This document shows positions 15,334 through 23,003 of a DNA stretch of 64,000 nucleotides, one piece after another. The notes beneath the pieces were generated by a model. It ran no database searches, was not told the DNA's origin, and saw only the letters and a list, made by a program, of their open reading frames with translations. Position numbers and translations under genes: made by a program. Each line of letters begins with the position of its first letter. Positions within the stretch are counted from its first letter, which is position 1. The DNA is taken from contig NZ_JAIHON010000008.1 of NCBI RefSeq assembly GCF_021173675.1, positions 384,975 to 448,974 of the forward strand, given 5' to 3'. Origin of the DNA: Streptomyces lincolnensis (GTDB lineage Bacteria; Actinomycetota; Actinomycetes; Streptomycetales; Streptomycetaceae).

Positions 15334-17072
15334 ACCCAGCTGTCCAGCCACATCCGTGCCCGCCAGCTGTCCATCGGGACGGCCGTGCCGGTGTAGATGG
15401 GCCAGAAGTAGATGAAGTTCCAGGCGATCAGCAGGACCAGGACGCCGGCGCCGGTCGCGCCGGCCACGCGGCGGGTGTCGGTGGAGCCGGGTGGGCCGAC
15501 GAGGGCGCCGACGAGCATGGCGACGGCCAGGCAGAGGAACGGGACGAAGACGATCGTGTAGAAGAAGAAGATCGTGCGGTCCTGGTAGAGGAACCATGGC
15601 AGATAGCCGGCCGCGACTCCGCAGGCGATCGCGCCCGCCCGCCAGTCGCGGCGGAAGAACCAGCGCCACAGCACGTACAGGAGCGCGAAGCCGGCCGTCC
15701 ACCACAGCATCGGCGTCCCGAGCGCCAGCACCTCGCGCGGGCACTTCTCCACCGCGTCGGCCGGGCACCCTTGTGTGCCGGGCGCGACGGTCTCGTAGAA
15801 GTACGACACCGGGCGGCCGTCGACGATCCAGCTCCAGGGGTTGGACTGGTAGGTGTGCGGCGAGTGCAGGTTGATGTTGAAGTTGTAGACCTGCTGCTCG
15901 TAGTGCCACAGGCTGCGCAGCCAGTCGGGGAACAGCCACGACCAGCTGTTGCCCTGGTCGTTGACGGCGGCCCAGTTGCGGTAGTAGCCGCCGGTGCCGT
16001 CGGAGGGGGAGAGGATCCAGCCCAGCCAGGACAGCAGGTAGGTGACGATCGCGACCGGGACGGTGGCCACGAAGGCCAGCCCCAGGTCCCGGCGGAGCAC
16101 GGCCGCGTACGGGCGGTGCGCGCCCGCGACCCTGCGGGTGCCGACGTCCCACAGCACCGCCAGGACGCAGAAGAAGACCAGCACGTACAGGCCGTTCCAC
16201 TTGGTGCCGGCGGCCAGGCCCAGCATCAGGCCCGCCCCCCAGCGCCAGGGACGCCACCCGAGGCGCAGCGTCCCGGCGACGTGGGCGTCGGGGCGCACCC
16301 GGCCGTGCGCGTCCGCGGGCAGCGCGGCGGCGAATTTCTCGCGCGCCCTGTCCCGGTCGATCACCAGGCAGCCGAACGCGCCCAGCACGAAGAACATCAG
16401 CACCCCGTCGAGCAGCGAGGTGCGCGCCATCACGAACGCCAGCCCGTCCACCGCCATCAGCGCGCCGGCCAGACAGCCGAGGAACGTGGAGCGGAAGATC
16501 CGGCGGCCGATCCGGCACAGCATCAGGATCGACAGCGTGCCCAGCAGGGCGGTCATGAACCGCCAGCCGAAGGGGTTGAACCCGAACATCAGCTCGCCGA
16601 GCCCGATGACGTACTTGCCGACCGGCGGATGGACGACGTAGGCCGCCTCGGTCGGGATCGGGACATTGCCGTTGTTCTGGAGGATCAGGTCGTTGACGTT
16701 CTTGTCCCAGCTGACCTCGAACCCGCGGTGGACGATCGCCCACGCGTCCTTGGCGTAGTACGTCTCGTCGAATATCACCGCCTTGGGGCTGCCCAGGTGG
16801 TAGAAGCGCAGGATGCCCGCGAACAGCGTCACCAGCAGCGGGCCGCCCCAGCCGGACCAGCGGGCCAGCCGCTCGGCGGGCCGCCCGGACACCCCGAACA
16901 GCGCCCACAGCCGGGGGCTGGGGGTCACGTACGGCGGCACCAGGCGCTCGCGCACGTCGCTTCTGGGCTCCGCCGTGTATCCGAAACGGCGCAGCCGCTG
17001 GTGCCACGACGGCCGCTGGTCCGGGAGGGCCTGGTGCTGCCGGGTGTCCGTGGAGGACGCGGTACTGGTCAC
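15330..17072 (-). CDS. pmt: Protein O-mannosyltransferase (dolichyl-phosphate-mannose type, GT39)
   Basis: A 580-residue multipass membrane enzyme. After a cytoplasmic N-terminus comes the first helix and then the extracytoplasmic catalytic loop KAVIFDETYYAKDAWAI, with the conserved Asp-Glu. A long loop holds HPPVGKYVIGLGELMFGFNPFGWR, typical of PMT/POMT proteins, and about ten helices follow. It transfers mannose from polyprenyl-phosphate-mannose to secreted proteins; in S. coelicolor the orthologue is also needed for phage phiC31 infection. Start: GTG 17072, 6 nt after TACGAT, which looks leaderless. The open frame extends to 17288 but without support. Confidence 0.92.
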   Translation of the reverse strand: MTSTASSTDTRQHQALPDQRPSWHQRLRRFGYTAEPRSDVRERLVPPYVTPSPRLWALFGVSGRPAERLARWSGWGGPLLVTLFAGILRFYHLGSPKAVIFDETYYAKDAWAIVHRGFEVSWDKNVNDLILQNNGNVPIPTEAAYVVHPPVGKYVIGLGELMFGFNPFGWRFMTALLGTLSILMLCRIGRRIFRSTFLGCLAGALMAVDGLAFVMARTSLLDGVLMFFVLGAFGCLVIDRDRAREKFAAALPADAHGRVRPDAHVAGTLRLGWRPWRWGAGLMLGLAAGTKWNGLYVLVFFCVLAVLWDVGTRRVAGAHRPYAAVLRRDLGLAFVATVPVAIVTYLLSWLGWILSPSDGTGGYYRNWAAVNDQGNSWSWLFPDWLRSLWHYEQQVYNFNINLHSPHTYQSNPWSWIVDGRPVSYFYETVAPGTQGCPADAVEKCPREVLALGTPMLWWTAGFALLYVLWRWFFRRDWRAGAIACGVAAGYLPWFLYQDRTIFFFYTIVFVPFLCLAVAMLVGALVGPPGSTDTRRVAGATGAGVLVLLIAWNFIYFWPIYTGTAVPMDSWRARMWLDSWV

Positions 17073-17084
17073 CGCGCCATCGTA
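17073..17084 (-). promoter_or_regulatory. -10 hexamer of a leaderless pmt transcript
   Basis: On the minus strand TACGAT (17084-17079) is followed by 6 nt and then GTG 17072, with no ribosome-binding site in between. Confidence 0.45.
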
Positions 17085-17169
17085 GGGAACGGTGCTGTGT
17101 GAGTCCCGTGCTTGCGAGGGAGAGGCGGGTATGCGTCCCGATCCCGGGGTCCCTGGGAGGATGGGAGGC

Positions 17170-18030
17170 GTGACAGTCGCACCCGGAACCCTGGTCCTTG
17201 CCGGTACCCCCATCGGTGACATCTCCGACGCCCCGCCCCGGCTCGCCGAGGAGCTGGCGGGGGCCGACGTCGTCGCGGCCGAGGACACCCGCCGGCTGCG
17301 CCGCCTGACGCAGGCGCTGGGGGTGACGCCGAAGGGGAGGGTCGTCTCCTACTTCGAGGGCAACGAGGCCGCCCGGACGCCCGAGCTGATCGAGGAGCTG
17401 GCCGGGGGCGCCCGGGTGCTGCTCGTCACCGACGCGGGGATGCCGTCCGTCTCCGACCCCGGCTACCGGCTCGTCGCCGCCGCCGTGGAGAAGGACATCC
17501 GGGTCACCGCCGTGCCGGGTCCGTCCGCGGTGCTCACCGCGCTCGCGCTGTCCGGGCTGCCCGTCGACCGGTTCTGCTTCGAGGGGTTCCTGCCGAGGAA
17601 GGCCGGCGAGCGGCTGTCCCGGCTGCGGGAGAACGCGGACGAACGCCGCACGCTCGTCTACTTCGAGGCCCCGCACCGGCTCGACGACACCCTCGCCGCG
17701 ATGGCCGAGGTCTTCGGCACCGGCCGGCGGGCCGCCGTCTGCCGGGAGCTGACCAAGACGTACGAGGAGGTCAAGCGGGGTCCGCTGGGCGAGCTGGCCG
17801 CGTGGGCGGCCGAGGGCGTACGCGGGGAGATCACCGTCGTGGTCGAGGGGGCGCCGGAGAAGGGGCCCGAGGAGCTCGACGCGGCGGAGCTCGTCCGGCG
17901 GGTGCGGGTGCGCGAGGAGGCGGGGGAGCGCCGCAAGGAGGCGATCGCCGCGGTGGCCGCCGAGGCGGGGCTGCCCAAGCGGGAGGTGTTCGACGCGGTG
18001 GTGGCGGCGAAGAACGCCGGGACGGTGTGA
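17170..18030 (+). CDS. rsmI: 16S rRNA (cytidine1402-2'-O)-methyltransferase
   Basis: A 286-residue tetrapyrrole-methylase-fold enzyme. The signature N-terminus GTLVLAGTPIGDISDAPPRL (SAM/substrate loop) is followed by DVVAAEDTRRLRRL, then GARVLLVTDAGMPSVSDPGYRLV and AVPGPSAVLTALALSGLP, all characteristic of RsmI. It methylates the ribose of C1402 in the decoding centre. The start is GTG 17170 with GGGAGG 9 nt upstream. An in-frame ATG 9 nt earlier directly abuts that Shine-Dalgarno sequence and is less likely. The gene is divergent from pmt across a 97-bp gap. Confidence 0.94.
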   Translation: MTVAPGTLVLAGTPIGDISDAPPRLAEELAGADVVAAEDTRRLRRLTQALGVTPKGRVVSYFEGNEAARTPELIEELAGGARVLLVTDAGMPSVSDPGYRLVAAAVEKDIRVTAVPGPSAVLTALALSGLPVDRFCFEGFLPRKAGERLSRLRENADERRTLVYFEAPHRLDDTLAAMAEVFGTGRRAAVCRELTKTYEEVKRGPLGELAAWAAEGVRGEITVVVEGAPEKGPEELDAAELVRRVRVREEAGERRKEAIAAVAAEAGLPKREVFDAVVAAKNAGTV

Positions 18031-18043
18031 CCCCGCGCACAAA

Positions 18044-18093
18044 GGGGCGCACGGGGCTCTGAGCAGGGCGTATCTCCTCTGAGCGTGCGCCCC
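18044..18093 (+). terminator. Long-loop hairpin after rsmI
   Basis: GGGGCGCACG at 18044-18053 pairs perfectly with CGTGCGCCCC at 18084-18093, beginning 13 nt after the rsmI stop. The 30-nt loop is long and no T-tract follows, so this is a likely but not certain terminator. Confidence 0.5.
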
Positions 18094-18275
18094 ATGGTGG
18101 CGCAAAGAGCCGGCCTGCAAAGCAAAGCCCACGGGGCTGTCAACGGGCCGGTAGGGCAAGGAACACCCAAAACGACTCCAACACTCGACAGGGGTGCTGC
18201 GCCCGCCACGGCGGAGCAGTCCACTGGAGCAGGGGACGTACTCGTCCTCCGAACCAGCGGACTGGAGGAGCTGGC

Positions 18276-18659
18276 ATGAGTGAGACCGCCGTCGTCCACG
18301 AGTCGTATTCCTTCGCCTGCATGCGCTGCGGGCACGGGTGGGAGCAGTCGTACGAGATAGAGCACCATGTGGACGCCCAGGGCCACGAGTTCGTGCAGTA
18401 CGTGGTGAACGGTCAGGTCGTGCCCTCTCCGCTCTCCCGGCCCACCTGCGCCAACTGCGACAACCACCTGGTGCGGATCATGCGGCCGGGCCGGGTCGCG
18501 TCCGCGCGGGAGGCCGCGCACCAGTCCCACCGCACGCCGCCGGCCGGACCGGTGCGGGCGCCCGCCGCGGCGGGCGAGGCCGGGGAACACGGTGAGGGTG
18601 GGGATCACCACTGGCACCTCTCCGACCTGCTGCACCCGTTCCAGCGCAGGGCGAGCTGA
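18276..18659 (+). CDS. Conserved zinc-ribbon-like protein of unknown function
   Basis: A 127-residue protein. Two Cys pairs, FACMRCGHGW (Cys15/Cys18) and PTCANCDNHL (about residues 67-70), would bind one zinc ion. The segment between them, YEIEHHVDAQGHEFVQYVVNGQVV, is beta-strand rich. The C-terminal half is low complexity (Ala, Pro, Gly, His) and ends in HHWHLSDLLHPFQRR. GGAGGAG lies just upstream of ATG 18276. It may be a nucleic-acid or protein adaptor; I do not recognise a function. It precedes tatD by 44 bp, which has its own -10 element. Confidence 0.8.
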   Translation: MSETAVVHESYSFACMRCGHGWEQSYEIEHHVDAQGHEFVQYVVNGQVVPSPLSRPTCANCDNHLVRIMRPGRVASAREAAHQSHRTPPAGPVRAPAAAGEAGEHGEGGDHHWHLSDLLHPFQRRAS

Positions 18660-18691
18660 CGCCTCGGCCCCTCGTGGGCATGCCCCTTTCG

Positions 18692-18703
18692 TAGGATCGG
18701 GGC
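18692..18703 (+). promoter_or_regulatory. -10 hexamer of a leaderless tatD transcript
   Basis: TAGGAT at 18692-18697 is followed by 6 nt and ATG 18704, with no ribosome-binding site. Confidence 0.5.
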
Positions 18704-19588
18704 ATGCCTTCGAACAGCCCGAGCGAGAAGAACGCGGCGCCGCCGCTCCCGGAACCCCTCCGGGTGCCCGTCGCCGACTCCCACACCCACCTCGACATGC
18801 AGTCCGGCACGGTGGCGGAGGGGCTCGCGAAGGCCGCGTCGGTGGGCGTGACCACGGTCGTGCAGGTCGGCTGCGACCTCAAGGGCTCGCGGTGGGCCGC
18901 CGAGACGGCCGCGCGGTACGACGCCGTCCACGCGACCGTCGCCCTGCACCCGAACGAGGCACCCCGCATCGTCCACGGCGACCCCGATGGCTGGTCCCGG
19001 CAGGGCGCACGGCAGCCGGGGGGCGCGCAGGCGCTCGACGAGGCGCTCGCCGAGATCGACCGCCTGGCCGCGCTCCCCCAGGTCAAGGGTGTCGGCGAGA
19101 CCGGCCTCGACTACTTCCGCACCGGGCCCGAGGGCAAGGAGGCGCAGGAGCGGTCCTTCCGCGCCCACATCGAGATCGCCAAGCGGCACGGCAAGGCCCT
19201 GGTCATCCACGACCGCGACGCCCACGCCGACGTCCTGCGCGTGCTGAAGGAGGAGGGCGCCCCCGAGCGCACCGTCTTCCACTGCTACTCCGGCGACGCC
19301 GAGATGGCGGAGATCTGCGCGGGCGCGGGCTACTTCATGTCCTTCGCCGGCAACGTCACCTTCAAGAACGCCCAGAACCTGCGCGACGCCCTCGCCGTGG
19401 CGCCCCTGGACCTGGTGCTGGTGGAGACCGACGCGCCCTTCCTGACACCCGTGCCGTACCGCGGACGGCCCAACGCCCCCTACCTCGTCCCGGTCACGGT
19501 GCGTGCCATGGCCGCCGTACGCGGCATCGACGAGGACGCCCTGGCGTCGGCACTCGCCGCCAACACCGCACGCGCGTTCGGCTACTGA
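18704..19588 (+). CDS. tatD: TatD-family metal-dependent hydrolase (DNase)
   Basis: A 294-residue TIM-barrel enzyme. Metal ligands are visible: DSHTHLDM (HxH, about residues 26-30), the Glu in GVGETGLDYF, His in ALVIHDRDAH, His in TVFHCYSGD, and Asp in LVETDAPFLTP. TatD proteins act as 3'-5' exonucleases or AP endonucleases in the cytoplasm. It is slightly longer than usual because of an insertion (about residues 95-110, DGWSRQGARQPGGAQ) that is rich in Gly/Gln and probably forms a surface loop. It lies upstream of rpfB, as commonly seen in actinobacteria. Confidence 0.93.
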   Translation: MPSNSPSEKNAAPPLPEPLRVPVADSHTHLDMQSGTVAEGLAKAASVGVTTVVQVGCDLKGSRWAAETAARYDAVHATVALHPNEAPRIVHGDPDGWSRQGARQPGGAQALDEALAEIDRLAALPQVKGVGETGLDYFRTGPEGKEAQERSFRAHIEIAKRHGKALVIHDRDAHADVLRVLKEEGAPERTVFHCYSGDAEMAEICAGAGYFMSFAGNVTFKNAQNLRDALAVAPLDLVLVETDAPFLTPVPYRGRPNAPYLVPVTVRAMAAVRGIDEDALASALAANTARAFGY

Positions 19589-19623
19589 ACGACTCGAACG
19601 TGACTGCGAGTAGCCGCGTCGCT

Positions 19624-19652
19624 TTGGAGAGTGACGGCCGCTCCGCTAGGTT
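19624..19652 (+). promoter_or_regulatory. Candidate housekeeping promoter of rpfB
   Basis: TTGGAG at 19624-19629 and TAGGTT at 19647-19652 are separated by 17 bp, giving a start site about 30 nt before GTG 19688. This is a sigma-70-type (HrdB) match by eye. Confidence 0.4.
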
Positions 19653-19687
19653 CTGTGGGCCCGATCCGGACCCTGGAGCGTGTCCGC

Positions 19688-21082
19688 GTGAGCCCTTCGC
19701 AGTACGAGACGTACGAGACGTACGAGGCGTACGGCCCGACCGCGCCGTACGCGCCACCGCCCCGCGGCGGTCATGACGCGCCGCCGACCGATCTGCACGC
19801 CGCCGAGACCCTCGCGTACGGGGTGCATGTGGCACCGGGGACGTACGAGGACACCTACCGGCCTGCCTACGAGACGCCACAGGTCCCCGCGCCCGCCCCG
19901 GCCCCGCGCGCCGATGCCTCCGTCGGCCGTGCAGAGGTCCCGGACGGGCGGTCCGCGCGGCGGCGCCGGGCGCGCTCGGCGGAGCGCTCGGAGAGCACGA
20001 TGCGCCGGCTGGTCCCGCAGGCGCTGGTCGTGGCGTTCCTCGCGGGCGGCACCTCGGCGTTCGTCGCCAAGGACAAGGCGATCGAGCTGAGCGTCGACGG
20101 CAAACCGCGCACCCTGCACACCTTCGCGGACGACGTGACCGAACTGCTCGCCGAGGAGGGCGTGCGGGTGGGCGCGCACGACGTGGTCGCCCCCGCCCCC
20201 GGCGAGGACCTCGACAGCGGCGACGAGGTCGCGGTCCGCTTCGGACGGCCCGTACGGCTCACGCTCGACGGGCAGCGGCGCGAGGTGTGGACGACGGCGC
20301 GCACGGTCGAGGGGGCGCTCGAACAGCTGGGGGTGCGGGCCGAGGGCGCGTATCTGTCGGTCTCGCGCTCCCTGCCCATCGGCCGCGAGGGGCTCGCGCT
20401 GGACGTGCGCACCGAGCGCTCCGTGACGATCATGGCCGACGGCCGGGCCCGCACCATCCGCACCAACGCGGCGACCGTGCGCGAGGCCGTCCAACAGGCC
20501 GGGATCACCCTGCGCGGCCAGGACACCACCTCCGTCGCCCCCGACAGCTTCCCGCGCGACGGCCAGACCATCACGGTGCTCAGGATCACCGGCACCAAGG
20601 AGGTCCGCGAGGAGCTGATCCCCTTCGACGTGGAGCGGACCGAGGACCCCTCGCTGTTCCGGGGCACCGAGGTCGTCGAGCGGGCCGGGCAGGAGGGGCT
20701 CAGGCGGGTCACCTACTCGCTGCGGACCGTCAACGGCGTCAAGCAGAAGCCGCGGCGGGTGCGCACCGAGGTGGTGCGGGAGCCGCGCACCCGGCTGGTC
20801 AAGGTCGGCACCAAGCCCATGCCGACCTCCGTGCGGGGCGCGGACGGCCTCAACTGGCAGGGACTGGCCGCCTGCGAGTCCGGGGGCCGGCCGGGCGCGG
20901 TCGACCCCTCGGGGACGTACGGCGGGCTCTACCAGTTCGACACCCAGACGTGGCAGAGCCTCGGCGGCTCGGGCCGCCCGCAGGACGCGCCCGCCGCCGA
21001 GCAGACCTTCCGCGCGAAGAAGCTGTACGTCCAGCGCGGGGCGAGTCCCTGGCCGCACTGCGGGCGGCGACTGCACGGGTGA
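19688..21082 (+). CDS. rpfB: Resuscitation-promoting factor RpfB (DUF348-G5-transglycosylase)
   Basis: About 464 residues. A cytoplasmic Tyr/Pro-rich N-terminus precedes one membrane segment (VPQALVVAFLAGGTSAFVA, about 117-135). Outside the membrane follow three DUF348 repeats (each with a V-D-G-x-x-R-x-x-x-T core: LSVDGKPRTLHTF, LTLDGQRREVWTT, IMADGRARTIRTN), a G5 domain (about 300-375) and the Rpf lysozyme-like domain from NWQGLAACESGG with the catalytic Glu, then YGGLYQFDTQTW. It cleaves peptidoglycan during spore germination and regrowth. Start: GTG 19688 with GGAG upstream. Confidence 0.93.
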   Translation: MSPSQYETYETYEAYGPTAPYAPPPRGGHDAPPTDLHAAETLAYGVHVAPGTYEDTYRPAYETPQVPAPAPAPRADASVGRAEVPDGRSARRRRARSAERSESTMRRLVPQALVVAFLAGGTSAFVAKDKAIELSVDGKPRTLHTFADDVTELLAEEGVRVGAHDVVAPAPGEDLDSGDEVAVRFGRPVRLTLDGQRREVWTTARTVEGALEQLGVRAEGAYLSVSRSLPIGREGLALDVRTERSVTIMADGRARTIRTNAATVREAVQQAGITLRGQDTTSVAPDSFPRDGQTITVLRITGTKEVREELIPFDVERTEDPSLFRGTEVVERAGQEGLRRVTYSLRTVNGVKQKPRRVRTEVVREPRTRLVKVGTKPMPTSVRGADGLNWQGLAACESGGRPGAVDPSGTYGGLYQFDTQTWQSLGGSGRPQDAPAAEQTFRAKKLYVQRGASPWPHCGRRLHG

Positions 21083-21104
21083 GCGGCGGCCCCGTGCCGC
21101 CCCG

Positions 21105-21117
21105 TACCCTTGTCGCC
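21105..21117 (+). promoter_or_regulatory. Possible -10 hexamer of a leaderless rsmA transcript
   Basis: TACCCT at 21105-21110 is followed by 7 nt and GTG 21118. It lies in the 35-bp gap after rpfB, so rsmA could also be read from upstream. Confidence 0.35.
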
Positions 21118-22008
21118 GTGAGCAGCCCCACCCCCGACGCCCTCCTCGGGCCCGCCGACGTCCGCGAACTCGCGGCGGCCCTCGGCGTGCGCCCGACCAA
21201 GCAGCGCGGCCAGAACTTCGTCATCGACGCCAACACCGTCCGCCGGATCGTCCGCACCGCGGACGTCCGGCCCGACGACGTGGTGGTCGAGGTGGGACCC
21301 GGACTCGGCTCGCTCACCCTGGCACTGCTCGAAGTGGCCGACCGGGTCACCGCGGTGGAGATCGACGACGTCCTCGCGGGCGCGCTGCCCGCCACGATCG
21401 CGGCGCGGATGCCGGAGCGGGCGGAGCGGTTCGCGCTGGTGAACAGCGACGCGATGCAGGTCACCGAGCTGCCCGGGCCCGCCCCGACCGCGCTGGTCGC
21501 GAACCTGCCGTACAACGTGGCCGTGCCGGTCCTGCTGCACATGCTGGAGACCTTCCCCACCATCGAACGCACCCTGGTGATGGTCCAGGCGGAGGTCGCC
21601 GACCGCCTCGCCGCCGGGCCCGGTTCGAAGGTCTACGGCGTCCCCTCGGTCAAGGCCAACTGGTACGCCGAGGTCAAGCGGGCCGGGTCCATCGGACGCA
21701 CCGTCTTCTGGCCGGCCCCGAACGTCGACAGCGGGCTGGTCTCGCTGGTGCGGCGGACCGAGCCGCTGAAGACCACCGCGTCCCGGCGCGAGGTCTTCGC
21801 CGTCGTGGACGCCGCGTTCGCCCAGCGCCGCAAGACCCTGCGGGCCGCGCTCGCCGGCTGGGCCGGATCGGCCGCCGCCGCCGAGGCCGCCCTCGTCGCC
21901 GCCGGGGTCTCACCGCAGGCGCGCGGAGAGGCCATCACGGTCGAGGAGTTCGCCCGCATCGCGGAGCACCGCGTCGGCCACGACACCGAGGAGCAGACCC
22001 GCCCGTGA
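21118..22008 (+). CDS. rsmA: 16S rRNA (adenine1518/1519-N6)-dimethyltransferase
   Basis: A 296-residue KsgA/RsmA enzyme. N-terminal TKQRGQNFVIDANTVRRIV is the family signature, SAM motif I is VEVGPGLGSLTLALLE, the acidic motif II VEIDDVLAG, and the catalytic motif IV ANLPYNVAVPVL (N-L-P-Y). The C-terminal helical domain (about 200-280) contains FWPAPNVDSGLVSLVRR. It dimethylates two adenines at the 3' end of 16S rRNA. The true start is GTG 21118; the same frame is open upstream only as a shadow of rpfB. It overlaps ispE by GTGA. Confidence 0.95.
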   Translation: MSSPTPDALLGPADVRELAAALGVRPTKQRGQNFVIDANTVRRIVRTADVRPDDVVVEVGPGLGSLTLALLEVADRVTAVEIDDVLAGALPATIAARMPERAERFALVNSDAMQVTELPGPAPTALVANLPYNVAVPVLLHMLETFPTIERTLVMVQAEVADRLAAGPGSKVYGVPSVKANWYAEVKRAGSIGRTVFWPAPNVDSGLVSLVRRTEPLKTTASRREVFAVVDAAFAQRRKTLRAALAGWAGSAAAAEAALVAAGVSPQARGEAITVEEFARIAEHRVGHDTEEQTRP

Positions 22009-22910
22009 GCGTCACCGTCCGCGTCCCCGCCAAGGTCAACGTCCAGCTCGCGGTCGGCGCCGCCCGGCCCGACGGCTTCCACGACCTGGCCAACGTCTTC
22101 CTCGCGGTCGGCCTCCACGACGAGGTCACGGTCACCCCGGCCGACGAACTGCGCGTCACCTGCTCCGGCCCGGACGCCGGCCAGGTGCCCCTGGACCGTA
22201 CGAACCTGGCGGCGCGCGCGGCGATCGCCCTCGCGGAGCGGTACGGACTGGAACCCGCCGTTCATGTGCACATCGCCAAGGACATCCCCGTCGCCGGGGG
22301 CATGGCGGGCGGCAGCGCGGACGGGGCGGGGGCGCTGCTGGCCTGTGACGTGCTGTGGGGGACGAACGCCTCCCGTGCGGAACTCCTCGACATCTGCGCC
22401 GCGTTGGGCAGCGACGTGCCGTTCAGCCTGGTGGGCGGAGCCGCGCTCGGGATCGGGCGGGGTGAGCGGCTGACGGGCCTGGAGGTCGGCGGGACCTTCC
22501 ACTGGGTGTTCGCGATGGCGGAGCGGGGACTGTCGACCCCGGCCGTCTTCCGGGAGTTCGACCGGCTCGCCGAGGGGCTCGACGTCCCCGAGCCCGTCGC
22601 CTCCCGGGAACTGCTCGACGCCCTCGCCAAGGGCGACCCGGACGCGCTCGCCGCCGCCGTCTCCAACGACCTCCAGCCCGCCGCGCTCTCCCTCTTCCCG
22701 GAGCTGGCCGACACCCTCGCCGCGGGCCGCGCCGCCGGCGCCCTCGCCGCGCTGGTCTCGGGCTCGGGCCCGACCACGGCCTTCCTCGCGCGGGACGCCG
22801 AGTCGGCGGAGAAGGTCGCCCAGGCGCTGCGGACGTCCGGCACCTGCCGCACGGTGCGCACGGCGTCGGGGCCGGTGCCGGGGGCCACCGTGGTGGCCTC
22901 GGGGGCCTGA
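22005..22910 (+). CDS. ispE: 4-diphosphocytidyl-2-C-methyl-D-erythritol kinase
   Basis: A 301-residue GHMP kinase. N-terminal VRVPAKVNVQLAVGAARPDGFH has the substrate-binding Lys, the ATP loop is PVAGGMAGGSADGAGALLA, and the third GHMP motif is LVSGSGPTTAFLA. It phosphorylates CDP-methylerythritol in the MEP pathway, supplying isoprenoids for undecaprenyl phosphate and quinones. It starts at GTG 22005 within the rsmA stop (GTGA), the conserved rpfB-rsmA-ispE order of actinobacteria, so it is translationally coupled. Confidence 0.95.
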   Translation: MSVTVRVPAKVNVQLAVGAARPDGFHDLANVFLAVGLHDEVTVTPADELRVTCSGPDAGQVPLDRTNLAARAAIALAERYGLEPAVHVHIAKDIPVAGGMAGGSADGAGALLACDVLWGTNASRAELLDICAALGSDVPFSLVGGAALGIGRGERLTGLEVGGTFHWVFAMAERGLSTPAVFREFDRLAEGLDVPEPVASRELLDALAKGDPDALAAAVSNDLQPAALSLFPELADTLAAGRAAGALAALVSGSGPTTAFLARDAESAEKVAQALRTSGTCRTVRTASGPVPGATVVASGA

Positions 22911-23003
22911 ACCCCGGGCCCGAGGCGCTCGGCCTCCGTTTGAAGGGGCGCGGGCCCGCCCGACTACCCTGGAGGGTCGATCGTCCCCCCTGTCAGGAGA
23001 GAA